Source of the DNA: Actinobacteria bacterium IMCC19121
GTDB lineage: Bacteria > Actinomycetota > Actinomycetes > Nanopelagicales > Nanopelagicaceae
Direction: 5' to 3'
Length of the DNA stretch: 64,000 nucleotides
NCBI GenBank assembly: GCA_002284895.1
Contig: CP015605.1
Coordinates: 372,001 to 436,000, forward strand
The translations under genes were made by a program, and so were the position numbers. Numbering within the stretch: the stretch's first letter is position 1; each line of letters opens with the position of its first letter. Below, piece after piece: positions 45,217 through 54,572 of this stretch. The notes beneath the pieces were generated by a model that was not told the DNA's origin, made no database searches, and saw nothing but the letters and a program-made list of their open reading frames with translations.

Positions 45217-46194
45217 GTGAGCCACCGTCAATTCCAATCTACATGCACCGCAGAAGCTATTTCTTCGGCGGCTGCTCATTTGGTGTCCGGGGATCTAGTG
45301 GCCTTTCCTACAGAAACTGTTTATGGACTTGGCGCAGATGCGTGTAACTCCAAAGCAGTTGCAAGAATTTATGAAGCAAAAGGTAGGCCTGCAGATCATC
45401 CACTCATCGTGCATATTCCAAGCCTGGATCACTTGGCTGATTGGGCACAAGAAGTACCCAAATATGCAATTAAGTTAGCGCGAGATTTTTGGCCTGGCCC
45501 AATGACATTGGTTCTAAAGCGCAGTGAATTAGCAGGTGATTTCATAACTGGCGGTCAAGACACTGTGGGTGTCCGTGTGCCAGATCATGCGGTGGCATTG
45601 TCACTACTAACAGCTTTTGAAAAAGTTGGCGGCAAGGGAGTTGCAGCACCAAGTGCCAATCGCTTTGGCCATGTGTCACCAACGAACGCGGCAGCAGTTG
45701 TTGAAGAGTTAGGTCAGTATCTTTCTAAAAATGACATTGTTTTAGATGGTGGGGCTTGCCTTGTTGGAGTTGAGTCCACCATTATCGATTGCACTGGTAC
45801 TACCCCACGAATTTTACGGCCAGGAGCAATCAATGAGTTAATGATTAATGAGAGTACGGGGTTCTCATGCTCAGAGTTCAAACCCCAAACAACTTCAGTT
45901 GTAGACATTCGCGTAAGCGGCTCATTAGAAAATCACTACGCCCCTGCCGCGAAAGTGTTTTTGGATCACACACCACTTCCTGGGCAAGGATTTATCGCCG
46001 ATGCAAAGTTGCAAACTCCAGAAGGTGTTATTCGATTAGCCTCACCTAATAACAATGAAGAGTTTGCACATTTGTTGTATTCGGCTCTTCGAGAAGCCGA
46101 TGCAAAGGGTCTGACAGAAATAGTGGTGGCGCAGCCAAATGGCACCGGGATAGCTGTTGCTATTCGTGACCGACTGGCCCGAGCGGCAAATTGA
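45217..46194 (+). CDS. L-threonylcarbamoyladenylate synthase (Sua5/YrdC family)
   Basis: Makes threonylcarbamoyl-AMP for t6A37 tRNA modification. The YrdC domain (about residues 10-200) includes LVAFPTETVYGLGADA, IYEAKGRPADHPLIVHI, WPGPMTLVLKRS, GVRVPDH, AAPSANRFGHVSPT and VESTIIDCTG. The C-terminal about 110 residues form a Sua5-type domain after a short linker (SLENHYAPAAKVF). GTG start. This core gene ends two bases before convergent gmd. Confidence 0.92.
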   Translation: MSHRQFQSTCTAEAISSAAAHLVSGDLVAFPTETVYGLGADACNSKAVARIYEAKGRPADHPLIVHIPSLDHLADWAQEVPKYAIKLARDFWPGPMTLVLKRSELAGDFITGGQDTVGVRVPDHAVALSLLTAFEKVGGKGVAAPSANRFGHVSPTNAAAVVEELGQYLSKNDIVLDGGACLVGVESTIIDCTGTTPRILRPGAINELMINESTGFSCSEFKPQTTSVVDIRVSGSLENHYAPAAKVFLDHTPLPGQGFIADAKLQTPEGVIRLASPNNNEEFAHLLYSALREADAKGLTEIVVAQPNGTGIAVAIRDRLARAAN

Positions 46195-46196
46195 CG

Positions 46197-47180
46197 CTAG
46201 TTTTTATCTGCCTCAATATCTGCATCCACCATTAGTTCAGCTAACTCTTTCCAATGTGTCCTAGCTTTCCAACCTAGTTCACGCTCGGCTTTGGAGGCAT
46301 CACCGACTAACGCATCAACTTCTGTGGGCCGAAAATATTTCTGATCAACCTCAATGTGGTCTTGCCAGTTAAGGCCAGCACGAGCAAAAGCAGCTTCAGC
46401 GAAATCTCGAACTGTAGCGCCAATGCCTGTCGCTATAACATAATCGGTCGGTTGGTCCTTCTGTAGCATCATCCACATTGATTCGACATACTCTTTTGCG
46501 TAACCCCAATCTCGCACGGCATCCAAATTTCCAAGGAAAAGTCTTTTCTTAGAGCCAGAAGCAATTTCAGCAACAGCCCTGGTAATTTTGCGAGTAACAA
46601 AAGTTTCACCCCGGCGTGGAGATTCATGATTGAATAAAATCCCATTTGTAGCATGCATTCCGTAGCCTTCTCGATAATTCACCGTGCACCAGTAGGCCAT
46701 TAATTTTGCAGCTGCATATGGGCTGCGTGGTCTAAAAAAGCTATCCTCATTCTGAGGTGGGGGTGTACACCCAAAGAGTTCTGAAGTACTTGCTTGATAA
46801 AAACGTGTATTAACTTCAGCGGAACGAATTGCTTCCAAGAGTCCTACAGCGCCAACCGCATCTACTTGTCCTGTGTATTGGGGCATTGAAAATGAAACCT
46901 GTACATGTGATTGAGCCCCGAGGTTATAAACTTCATCAGGTTCTATTTCACGAATCAAGTTAGAGAGCCCAACGCCATCGATCAAATCCCCATAATGTAG
47001 AAATAATTTGGGATTTAAATCATGGGAATCTTGATATATATGATCAATCCTTGATGTGTTAAATGATGAAGACCTACGAATTAAGCCATGTACCTCATAC
47101 CCTTTACCTAGTAATAGTTCCGCAAGATAAGACCCGTCCTGGCCTGTAACTCCGGTAATAAAAGCAGTTTTTGTCTTCAT
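46197..47180 (-). CDS. gmd: GDP-mannose 4,6-dehydratase (Gmd)
   Basis: Converts GDP-D-mannose to GDP-4-keto-6-deoxy-D-mannose. The 327-residue SDR has [66 protein letters not shown] with catalytic Tyr and Lys, and [20 protein letters not shown], all Gmd hallmarks. Slightly shorter than the common about 350-370 residues. The upstream fcl gene overlaps by four bases. GDP-mannose synthesis must be encoded outside the window. Confidence 0.95.
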   Translation of the reverse strand: MKTKTAFITGVTGQDGSYLAELLLGKGYEVHGLIRRSSSFNTSRIDHIYQDSHDLNPKLFLHYGDLIDGVGLSNLIREIEPDEVYNLGAQSHVQVSFSMPQYTGQVDAVGAVGLLEAIRSAEVNTRFYQASTSELFGCTPPPQNEDSFFRPRSPYAAAKLMAYWCTVNYREGYGMHATNGILFNHESPRRGETFVTRKITRAVAEIASGSKKRLFLGNLDAVRDWGYAKEYVESMWMMLQKDQPTDYVIATGIGATVRDFAEAAFARAGLNWQDHIEVDQKYFRPTEVDALVGDASKAERELGWKARTHWKELAELMVDADIEADKN

Positions 47181-48109
47181 TTACGGAGTTCACCTTTCGC
47201 ACTTGCAGACCTGTACCACGCAATAGTTGATGCAATACCCTCTTCGAGTGTAATAGTGGGTTTCCACCCCAATGCTTTGATTCGCCTAATGTCCAAGGTT
47301 TTTCTATGGGTGCCATCAGGTTTTGAACTATCCCAAATAATTTCCCCCTTAAATCCCACTTCTTCAGCAATGAGAGTAGATAAATCTCTAATGGATATCT
47401 CTACCCCAGTCCCTACATTGAGATGGAGAGGCGAATCGTAAGTTTCCGCAGTCAATAATATAGCTTGTGCCAAATCATTAACGTGCAAGAATTCACGAAG
47501 TGGTGAGCCAGTCCCCCAAAGCGAAACTCCAGGCGAGTTTGCTTGTTTCGCTTCAACAAACCGCTTAATTAGTGCAGGAAGAACATGTGATGTCTGCAAA
47601 TTAAAATTATCTCCGGGTCCGTAGAGATTTGTGGGCATCAATGAAATCCATTTTCGACCATATTCTTTTCGGTAAGATTTGATTAACTCAATTCCAGATA
47701 TTTTAGCTATCGCGTATGCAGAGTTTGTTGCTTCAAGTGGCCCGGTCAACAGGTACTCTTCCTTAATAGGTTGCTTACAATCTCGAGGGTAAATGCAACT
47801 TGAACCCAAAAATACGAAGTTTTCAACATCAGCTTCATGTGACGCTTGCATTAAATTACTTTGTATACGTGTGTTGTCGGCCAGGAATTCAACAGGATAT
47901 GAATTATTCGCACCAATTCCGCCGACTTTGGCTGCAGCGTCGACAACTAATGACGGTTTAGTCTTCGCCAAGAAAATTCTAGTAGCCTCAAGATCCATCA
48001 GGTCGACAACCTTTCGACTCAGTGGGATCACTTCTCGCCCTTGCTTTTCAAAGGCAGCAGAAATTGCAGAACCCGCTAACCCTGTAGACCCTGCGACAAG
48101 TACTTTCAT
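47177..48109 (-). CDS. fcl: GDP-L-fucose synthase (Fcl/WcaG)
   Basis: Epimerase-reductase that turns the Gmd product into GDP-L-fucose using NADPH. The 310-residue SDR starts [20 protein letters not shown]. It has [47 protein letters not shown] with the catalytic Tyr and Lys, and [20 protein letters not shown]. These are diagnostic. First gene of the fcl-gmd operon on the minus strand. It is divergent from rfbF. Confidence 0.93.
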   Translation of the reverse strand: MKVLVAGSTGLAGSAISAAFEKQGREVIPLSRKVVDLMDLEATRIFLAKTKPSLVVDAAAKVGGIGANNSYPVEFLADNTRIQSNLMQASHEADVENFVFLGSSCIYPRDCKQPIKEEYLLTGPLEATNSAYAIAKISGIELIKSYRKEYGRKWISLMPTNLYGPGDNFNLQTSHVLPALIKRFVEAKQANSPGVSLWGTGSPLREFLHVNDLAQAILLTAETYDSPLHLNVGTGVEISIRDLSTLIAEEVGFKGEIIWDSSKPDGTHRKTLDIRRIKALGWKPTITLEEGIASTIAWYRSASAKGELRK

Positions 48110-48291
48110 GCGCTAACCCTAACAGCGAGCGATTGTGGGTGATGATGAGAACTCCGAAACCATTAGCTCATATGGCCAAGGTTTCAGGCATAGCTGGTTG
48201 TGTCCAGCATTGGAATTCGAAATACAGCGATCCGATCAGCCTGTCTATAGACCAACGAAGTGACAGCAAAGATGCATTCTAAGATAAAGCC

Positions 48292-48329
48292 AATCCCCGA
48301 CATTGACCTACGGGCCGGAAGTGGGGATT
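48292..48329 (+). promoter_or_regulatory. Stem-loop in the rfbF leader
   Basis: AATCCCC (48292-48298) and GGGGATT (48323-48329) form a perfect seven-base stem around a 24-base loop, ending 27 bases before the rfbF ATG. No T run follows, so it is not a terminator. It could be an operator half-site pair or an RNA structure at the head of the CDP-sugar operon. Confidence 0.3.
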
Positions 48330-48356
48330 AGCGCTGACATATGAGAAAGTAAGCCC

Positions 48357-49130
48357 ATGAAAATAGTCTTATTGGCTGGTGGATTAGGTACACGCCTACG
48401 AGAAGAAACCGAGTTTCGCCCAAAGCCCATGGTTCCTGTGGGTGGCAAACCAATCCTTTGGCACATCATGAAGACTTTTGCTCACTATGGCCATCAAGAG
48501 TTCATTGTCTGTGCTGGATACCGAGGCGATTACATTCGTCAGTACTTCCACGACTTTGAAGCAATGAACACAGACTTTACGGTTCATATTGGCCAACAGA
48601 TTGAGAAAAGCACCCACGGAGTATTAGAGGAATCAGGTTGGGTAGTCACAGTTGCCGAAACTGGTGCTGAGACTATGACTGGTGGACGAATTCTTCGAGT
48701 GAAGGATTATGTGGGTAATGAAACTTTTATGTGCACCTATGGCGATGGCCTAGCAAATGTTGATATTGCAAAGCTTCTTGCTTTCCATAAATCCCATGGA
48801 AAGCTCGCCACAATGACTTCAGTTCGCCCCGTTTCACGCTTTGGAGTCCTTGATCTTGCAGAAGATAGTTCAGTTAAATCCTTTGAAGAAAAACCACAAT
48901 CTGAGGGTTGGATCAACGCTGGTTACTTTGTTTTTGAACCACAGGTGTTTGACTACCTAGAGACCAACTCGATTCTGGAGCGTGAGCCCCTCACCAGACT
49001 TGCTCGTGAGGGCCAACTGATGGCATTTAAGCATGAAGGCTTTTTCCAGCCAATGGATACATTGCGGGAAATGATGATGCTCAATGAAATGTGGGATTCG
49101 AACAAAGCACCTTGGAAGGTTTGGAAATGA
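48357..49130 (+). CDS. rfbF: Glucose-1-phosphate cytidylyltransferase (RfbF)
   Basis: Makes CDP-glucose from CTP and glucose-1-phosphate. The 257-residue protein has LLAGGLGTRLREETEFRPKP, MVPVGGKPILWHIMKTF, and FIVCAGYRGDYIRQYF, the combination typical of RfbF. FMCTYGDGLANVDIAKLL and FEEKPQSEGWINAGYFVFEP follow. It is the first gene of a plus-strand cluster of about ten genes; the rfbG start overlaps its stop by four bases. Confidence 0.95.
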   Translation: MKIVLLAGGLGTRLREETEFRPKPMVPVGGKPILWHIMKTFAHYGHQEFIVCAGYRGDYIRQYFHDFEAMNTDFTVHIGQQIEKSTHGVLEESGWVVTVAETGAETMTGGRILRVKDYVGNETFMCTYGDGLANVDIAKLLAFHKSHGKLATMTSVRPVSRFGVLDLAEDSSVKSFEEKPQSEGWINAGYFVFEPQVFDYLETNSILEREPLTRLAREGQLMAFKHEGFFQPMDTLREMMMLNEMWDSNKAPWKVWK

Positions 49131-50113
49131 GTTTTTGGAAAAATAAGAGCGTATTAGTAACTGGAGCTACAGGCTTAGTTGGTTCATGGCTTGTGCATGA
49201 GTTGTTAAAGCAAGGATCCAACGTCACAGCTCTAGTGCTAGATAACGACCCCGCATCACAACTGTTTCGAAGTGGTGATATTGACCGTATCTCTGTTGTG
49301 AGCGGAAATCTAAGTTCTTATCATGATGTTGTAAGGTCTATGTATACAAATGAGTGCACAGAGGTATTTCACCTAGGGGCTCAAACCATTGTGGGAACTG
49401 CGCTTTTAGATCCTATTTCTACCTTTGAATCCAATGTCCAAGGCACATGGAATGTGCTGGAAGCAGTCCGCCAATCAAAGGGATTGGTAAAGGCTGTAGT
49501 GGTTGCTTCAAGTGATAAAGCTTATGGTTCCTCTGGAAACCTTCCATACCTAGAAGATCATCCTTTGCATGGAGATGGACCATATGATGTTTCAAAGTCG
49601 TGCACAGATTTAATCGCTCAGTCATATGGAAATACTTATGGACTGCCAGTAACCGTTGCACGGTGTGGAAATATCTATGGTGGCGGGGACCTGAATTGGA
49701 GTCGTATTGTTCCTGGAACTATTCGCGACTTAGAGCGAAAGAAGCAACCAGTTTTTAGAAGTGATGGAACTTTTATTCGAGATTACGTCCATGTTGATGA
49801 TGTCATCAGTGGATACATGAAACTTGCAGAGGTTTCACAAACTAAAAACCTCAATGGAGAAGGCTTCAACTTCTCACGCGATGAACCCCTCAGCGTTACC
49901 GCTCTCTATAAGCATATTTGCCAGGCCACAGTTGGTTCCTACGTTGAGCCACTGATTCTTAATACTGCTAAATCTGAGATTAAGGATCAACACCTAAATA
50001 GCAATAAAGCAAAGAGTGTTTTGGGTTGGAGCTCTAGCGTCTCAATTGGTGATGGTCTAGCAAAGACCGTTGCTTGGTATCGCAACTATTTACAGAGCGG
50101 ATCAAATGTCTAA
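49127..50113 (+). CDS. rfbG: CDP-glucose 4,6-dehydratase (RfbG)
   Basis: Converts CDP-glucose to CDP-4-keto-6-deoxyglucose. The ATGA overlap with rfbF fixes the start (SFWKNKSVLVTGATGLVGSW). Other motifs: FHLGAQTIVGTALLDPISTF, NVQGTWNVLEA, VVASSDKAYGS, GPYDVSKSCTDL with catalytic Tyr and Lys, RCGNIYGGGDLNWSRIVPG and FIRDYVHVDDV; GNIYGGGDLN.sRi.PG is typical of RfbG. The next glycosyltransferase overlaps by eight bases. Confidence 0.92.
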   Translation: MSFWKNKSVLVTGATGLVGSWLVHELLKQGSNVTALVLDNDPASQLFRSGDIDRISVVSGNLSSYHDVVRSMYTNECTEVFHLGAQTIVGTALLDPISTFESNVQGTWNVLEAVRQSKGLVKAVVVASSDKAYGSSGNLPYLEDHPLHGDGPYDVSKSCTDLIAQSYGNTYGLPVTVARCGNIYGGGDLNWSRIVPGTIRDLERKKQPVFRSDGTFIRDYVHVDDVISGYMKLAEVSQTKNLNGEGFNFSRDEPLSVTALYKHICQATVGSYVEPLILNTAKSEIKDQHLNSNKAKSVLGWSSSVSIGDGLAKTVAWYRNYLQSGSNV

Positions 50114-51041
50114 AAAACTAATCAGTCTCATCGTTCCTGCTTATAACGAGGAGGATTGTGTTGATGAGCTCTTTAACCGCTTAGGTGCAGTCTTTGCTGC
50201 TGAGCCACAATATGACTTTGAAGTTGTCATCGTTGAAAACGGCTCAATAGATTCAACGTGGGTCAAACTTCAGGCCATTGCCAAGAAAGACAGCAGATTT
50301 AAGATTCTAAAGCTATCTCGCAATTTTCGAATGGATGGCGGCTTAACCGCCGGACTTGATTTCATCAAGGGTGATGCCTGCGTTCTAATGACTGCAGATT
50401 TGCAGGATCCCCCTGAGCTCATTCCTCAGTTCCTTCGCTACTGGGAACAGGGTTATGAAAACATCTTTGGCGTCATAACTAAGCGCGAGGGCACTGGCCC
50501 AATTCGAACAATGAATTCAAAGCTTTTTTATTGGCTAGCTGGAAAGTTAACAGATGGACGTATTCCAAGAAATGCCTCTGACTTTAGACTTGTAGATCGC
50601 AAAGTGTATGAAGCGGTTAAAAGTATGACCGAGAGAAATCGATTCGTACGAGGCCTCTTTGCTTGGGCAGGTTTTAACTCAATCGGTGTTCCGATGGAGC
50701 GTCCTCCACGTTTTGGTGGCGTATCCAATGCTCACACACTGAAAGTTTTAGACCTTGCCTTTAAAGGAATCTTTGCTCATTCATACAAGCCACTGCGCTT
50801 AATCACCGTGTTTGGCTTCGTTCTTTCTGGCTTATCTTTCATATCTATCATTCCACTATTTTTTCTTTGGCTCTTTGTTGGAGTTCCATTTGCTGGCTTT
50901 GGAACTTTAGTGGGGCTATTTCTATTGGTATTTGGAATAGTTTCTCTTATGCTTGGAATTTTAAGTGAGTACGTGGGTCTGATTTATGAGGAAGTAAAAG
51001 CCCGCCCGAATTATGTAGTTTCAGAGTTCTTGGAGCGTTAA
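50106..51041 (+). CDS. GtrB-like polyprenyl-phosphate glycosyltransferase (GT2)
   Basis: About 311 residues: LISLIVPAYNEEDCVDELF, IVENGSIDSTW, LSRNFRMDGGLTAGLDF, MTADLQDPPELIP (metal site), RFVRGLFAWAGF, and two C-terminal helices (LITVFGFVLSGLSFISIIP; FGTLVGLFLLVFGIVSLMLG) followed by ARPNYVVSEF. It should attach a sugar, perhaps the product of this CDP pathway, to undecaprenyl phosphate. A GtrA flippase lies in the same operon at 56.4 kb. It overlaps rfbG by eight bases, and its final base is the first of the SDR gene. Confidence 0.88.
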   Translation: MSKKLISLIVPAYNEEDCVDELFNRLGAVFAAEPQYDFEVVIVENGSIDSTWVKLQAIAKKDSRFKILKLSRNFRMDGGLTAGLDFIKGDACVLMTADLQDPPELIPQFLRYWEQGYENIFGVITKREGTGPIRTMNSKLFYWLAGKLTDGRIPRNASDFRLVDRKVYEAVKSMTERNRFVRGLFAWAGFNSIGVPMERPPRFGGVSNAHTLKVLDLAFKGIFAHSYKPLRLITVFGFVLSGLSFISIIPLFFLWLFVGVPFAGFGTLVGLFLLVFGIVSLMLGILSEYVGLIYEEVKARPNYVVSEFLER

Positions 51042-51706
51042 TGAAAGCGATTGTTTTTGGAGCAAATGGCTACCTAGGTAGTGCCATTGTGGATGAGCTA
51101 AGAAAAAATAGCTTTGATGTCACCACATCATCTAGAAGTTCTGAAGAAACTGAGTTTCAAACCCAGACTGGATTTGATGCCATCATTGCTTCAGGTAAGA
51201 CATTTGATGCCTGCATTTGGGCTCAAGGGCAAAATGCTAGCGACACTCTAAGCACTGCTGGCAACTTTGATGCGATCTTTGAAGCAAATATTGGCTTCAT
51301 TGTTAAATCTCTAAGCGCTCTTATTGAAAACAACCTTCTAGCTCCGCAGGCAAGATTGGTCGTCCTAAGCAGCGTCTGGCAATCACTATCTCGCACTAAC
51401 AAGTTTTCTTACTCTGTTTCCAAATCAGCAGTTGAAGGCTTAGTTCACTCATTTATTGCCGACTATTCAGCCAAGGGCTACGCAATGAACGCTGTGTTGC
51501 CCGGAGTCGTGGATACACCTATGACTAGAGCAAATTTGAGTGAGAATCAAATAAAGAAGATTGAAAGTGAAACCCCATCTCAGCATTTAGTTTCTGCTTT
51601 AAATGTGGCAAAAGTAGTTTCTTGGCTCTCTTCACCAGAGTCAGCTGGGGTTAATGGCCAATTCATCCGCGTAGACAATGGATGGTCACAGATTCGTGCA
51701 ATATAG
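51041..51706 (+). CDS. Short-chain dehydrogenase/reductase (classical SDR)
   Basis: A 221-residue classical SDR: IVFGANGYLGSAIV for NAD(P), CIWAQGQNAS in place of NNAG, VVLSSVWQSL with the catalytic Ser, FSYSVSKSAVEGL with Tyr and Lys, and VLPGVVDTPMTRANLS and INGQ-type ending GVNGQFIRVDNGWS. It overlaps the preceding GtrB-like gene by one base and the next gene by up to 29. It probably reduces a keto intermediate of the CDP-sugar pathway; the substrate is unknown. Confidence 0.85.
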   Translation: MKAIVFGANGYLGSAIVDELRKNSFDVTTSSRSSEETEFQTQTGFDAIIASGKTFDACIWAQGQNASDTLSTAGNFDAIFEANIGFIVKSLSALIENNLLAPQARLVVLSSVWQSLSRTNKFSYSVSKSAVEGLVHSFIADYSAKGYAMNAVLPGVVDTPMTRANLSENQIKKIESETPSQHLVSALNVAKVVSWLSSPESAGVNGQFIRVDNGWSQIRAI

Positions 51707-52772
51707 ATTGGAAGTTCAAAGTTCAGGCTTTAAGTATCTAATCACCAATGAGTTAGGCGAGATTCTCAACAAACCCACTAGATATATTGTCATATGTGAC
51801 GAGAAGGTTGAGCAATCAGCCCGAAAGATATTTTCACAGGTTTCAGATTTTATTGTTTTAGAAGTCAACGAAAAAATAAAGACATTAGATGGTGCGGGCA
51901 AGATTCTTTTGGAACTTGCACAGCGTGGTGTTGTTCGTGGAGATATTCTCATCGCTGTAGGCGGTGGCGCCCTACAAGATTTAGTCACTCTTACAGCATC
52001 AATTTATATGCGAGGCCTTGATTGGATCTACGCACCAACAACTTTGATGTCCATGTTGGATTCATGCATTGGTGGCAAGAGCTCGATTAACTTAGGAAAA
52101 TACAAAAACCTACTTGGAAACATTTATCCACCTAAGAGTGTGTATATAGACAAGGGATTTGTTGCAACCCTTAGTGGTGTGGACATTGCGTGCGGATTAG
52201 CTGAAGGCGTAAAGATTTGCTTTGCTGCATCAGCGGCCGAATCCTCAAAATTTGAAGAGATTATTGCTCAATGGCGCTCAACATCTAATGATGATTTCCT
52301 CGAGGAAGCAATATTCCTATCTTTGGAAAAGAAGCGTTGGTTTGTCGAAATTGATGAGTTTGATAAGAAGGAGCGCAAACTCCTCAATTTCGGCCACTCC
52401 TTTGGGCACGCCCTTGAAGCTGCTACAGATTTTGCACTGCCTCACGGTTTGGGCGTCTTTGTGGGCATGCACACAGCAATCAATTTTGCGGGTACTCCCT
52501 CACAAGCAGGATCCTTACTTACTTGGATTGAAAAAGAAGTTTCTTTAGTTAAGACTGACTTAGAAACTCTGAAGCTTTCAAGAGAAACCTTCCTTCGTGC
52601 AATGAAGCAAGACAAGAAGAATTCAGCCACAGAGCAGTGCTTAATTCTGCCTAATGAGAATAGCGCTTTAATCGAGAAGTTCTCACCGCTCAATGAAGAG
52701 AATCTAGAGAAGTGTTTTGATACATTAGTTAAATCCCTCTACAAGTTGGAGATGGCCCATGAAGTACTCTGA
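51678..52772 (+). CDS. 3-dehydroquinate synthase-like sugar phosphate cyclase
   Basis: About 355-365 residues of the DHQS fold: ILIAVGGGALQDLVTLTAS (NAD), IYAPTTLMSMLDSCIGGKSS and KYKNLLGNIYPP with the substrate-phosphate Lys residues, GLAEGVKICF (metal Glu), KERKLLNFGHSFGHALEAA and LPHGLGVFVG (metal His residues). All metal and most active-site positions of sugar phosphate cyclases are kept. It lacks shikimate neighbours and is embedded in the CDP-sugar operon. Starts are ambiguous: ATG 51678 overlaps the SDR; GTG 51696 or TTG 51708 are alternatives. It might form a carbocycle or act as an oxidoreductase. Confidence 0.82.
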   Translation: MDGHRFVQYRLEVQSSGFKYLITNELGEILNKPTRYIVICDEKVEQSARKIFSQVSDFIVLEVNEKIKTLDGAGKILLELAQRGVVRGDILIAVGGGALQDLVTLTASIYMRGLDWIYAPTTLMSMLDSCIGGKSSINLGKYKNLLGNIYPPKSVYIDKGFVATLSGVDIACGLAEGVKICFAASAAESSKFEEIIAQWRSTSNDDFLEEAIFLSLEKKRWFVEIDEFDKKERKLLNFGHSFGHALEAATDFALPHGLGVFVGMHTAINFAGTPSQAGSLLTWIEKEVSLVKTDLETLKLSRETFLRAMKQDKKNSATEQCLILPNENSALIEKFSPLNEENLEKCFDTLVKSLYKLEMAHEVL

Positions 52773-54570
52773 TTATTTTATTGAGAGCCTTGTTGAATTG
52801 GGATATACACACTGCTTCTTTGTTGGTGGCGGAAATGTGATGCACTTACTCGAATCTGCAAGAACTCGCATGGAGTGTGTCGCAGTTGTTCACGAAGTAA
52901 GTGCTGGAATTGCAGCTGAGTATTTCAATGTGGCAAACAGGGGTAACGGCAAACGCGCTTTTGCGATGGTCACAGCAGGACCTGGAATTACTAATCTTGC
53001 AACCGCCATTGGCGGTGCATGGCTTGAGAGTCGCGAACTATTAGTTGTGGGTGGTCAGGCGCGTACAGACTTTCTTTCCCATCCTGAAGTTCGACAAATT
53101 GGTCATCAACAAATTGATGGCCGATCCATTGTTGAGCCAATGAGCAAACTTTCAATGACTGTGACCGAACCACTTGGAAAACAGGAATTAAGAAATGTTA
53201 CTGATTTCTCAAGAAGTGGCAGAAAAGGTCCAGTCTTTTTAGAAATATGCCTTGATATCACGGCCATGGAAGTCAATAAAGATTCATTGGATGTCGCACC
53301 TGAACATGAAAAGCGAGTTGAGCCAAAAATTACTACAAATTTTTCACCAGAAGAAGTAACACAATTATCAGAGCTCATAAGTAAGAGTTCTAGGCCGCTG
53401 TTTCTTGTGGGTGGAGGTTTGGATTATCAAACCTTTGTAAAACTATTGCCTGAGCTCACACAATTGGGAATTCCAGTTGCAACAACCTGGAATGCAGTTG
53501 ATTACCTTGACTCTGATCACCCGCTATATGCAGGGCGCCCAAACACATATGGAATGCGTTGGGCAAATAGTGTGATTCAGCAAGCTGATTTAGTAATCAC
53601 ACTTGGTGCACGGATGGGTCTACAACAAACTGGATTTGCTTGGCAGGAATTTGTACCGGTAGGAAATATTGTAAGAATTGAACTAGATGATCATGAGATT
53701 CAACTCAATCAACCAAAAACTAAGCTGGACATCAATATGGATGCAGCAGCTGGCTTAACAGCGTTGTTAGAGGTTGTAAAAGATGGCAAGATATCAAGCG
53801 ATTATTCAAGCTGGCGCTCATTTATAGGTGAGCTAAGAAAAGAGTTGCCTGTTGTAGAAAAGGCTACTTTTCAATATCCAGGATTTACCAACCCTTTTGA
53901 GTTTGTTGAGCAGCTAGGTGGTTTACTCAATAGTAATGACCGGGTAGTTGCATGCAGTAGTGGCGGTGCATACACAACAATGATGCAAGTCTTTGCTCAA
54001 AAACAAGGTCAGTTGCTAACAAATAATAAAGGCTTAGCAAGTATGGGCTATGGCTTAGCTGGTGCTATAGGTACTGCGGTAGAAAATCCTGCAAAGAGAA
54101 CTGTTTTAGTTGAGGGTGACGGTGGTTTTGCACAGAACTTATCAGAATTGGGAACTGTTCAAAATCGTGGTCTAAACCTAAAAGTTTTTATCTTTTCTAA
54201 TAAAGGATATGCATCGATTCGAGTCTCACAAAAGGCTTATTTTGCTGGTGCCTATATTGGTTGTGATGCAGAGACCGGCGTTGGACTACCCGACTGGACG
54301 AAGGCCTTTGATGCATATGGAATTCCCAGTGTTGAAATCTCAGGGAGCCTAAATGAGAATAAAGAGGCACTACGCCTACTTAGTGCTGATGGCCCAGCTG
54401 CCTTTATAGTCAATGTTCATCCAGATCAATCATTTCTTCCTAAAATCACGAGTCGAATTTCATCTGATGGAAAAATGAAATCTAATCCAATTCACCTTAT
54501 GGATCCGCAGTTAGAGGCTGATGTGGCACAAAGAGTGTTTGAATTCTTACCTGATTCGCTCAAGGGATAG
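52759..54570 (+). CDS. Thiamine diphosphate-dependent enzyme, acetolactate synthase-like
   Basis: A 603-residue ThDP enzyme with the three-domain acetolactate synthase layout: Pyr domain with the cofactor-activating Glu46 in VVHEVSAGIAAEYF and TAGPGITNLATAI, ESRELLVVGGQ; a central domain (PLFLVGGGLDY, VITLGARMG); and a PP domain with GDGGFAQNLSELGT followed 29 residues from GDG by the metal-binding Asn in FSNKGYASI. It begins inside the cyclase stop. In a CDP-4-keto-deoxysugar operon it may transfer a two-carbon unit from pyruvate to a keto sugar, as YerE does for yersiniose. It is not a valine-pathway IlvB by context. Confidence 0.85.
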   Translation: MKYSDYFIESLVELGYTHCFFVGGGNVMHLLESARTRMECVAVVHEVSAGIAAEYFNVANRGNGKRAFAMVTAGPGITNLATAIGGAWLESRELLVVGGQARTDFLSHPEVRQIGHQQIDGRSIVEPMSKLSMTVTEPLGKQELRNVTDFSRSGRKGPVFLEICLDITAMEVNKDSLDVAPEHEKRVEPKITTNFSPEEVTQLSELISKSSRPLFLVGGGLDYQTFVKLLPELTQLGIPVATTWNAVDYLDSDHPLYAGRPNTYGMRWANSVIQQADLVITLGARMGLQQTGFAWQEFVPVGNIVRIELDDHEIQLNQPKTKLDINMDAAAGLTALLEVVKDGKISSDYSSWRSFIGELRKELPVVEKATFQYPGFTNPFEFVEQLGGLLNSNDRVVACSSGGAYTTMMQVFAQKQGQLLTNNKGLASMGYGLAGAIGTAVENPAKRTVLVEGDGGFAQNLSELGTVQNRGLNLKVFIFSNKGYASIRVSQKAYFAGAYIGCDAETGVGLPDWTKAFDAYGIPSVEISGSLNENKEALRLLSADGPAAFIVNVHPDQSFLPKITSRISSDGKMKSNPIHLMDPQLEADVAQRVFEFLPDSLKG

Positions 54571-54572
54571 CC

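Noticed and set aside
51678-52772. Housekeeping aroB
   Set aside because: No shikimate genes adjoin it and it lies inside a CDP-sugar operon with overlapping starts; it is kept as a paralogue, pending a genome-wide check.
52759-54570. IlvB acetolactate synthase of valine/isoleucine synthesis
   Set aside because: No ilvN, ilvC or leu genes are adjacent, and the neighbours are sugar enzymes.
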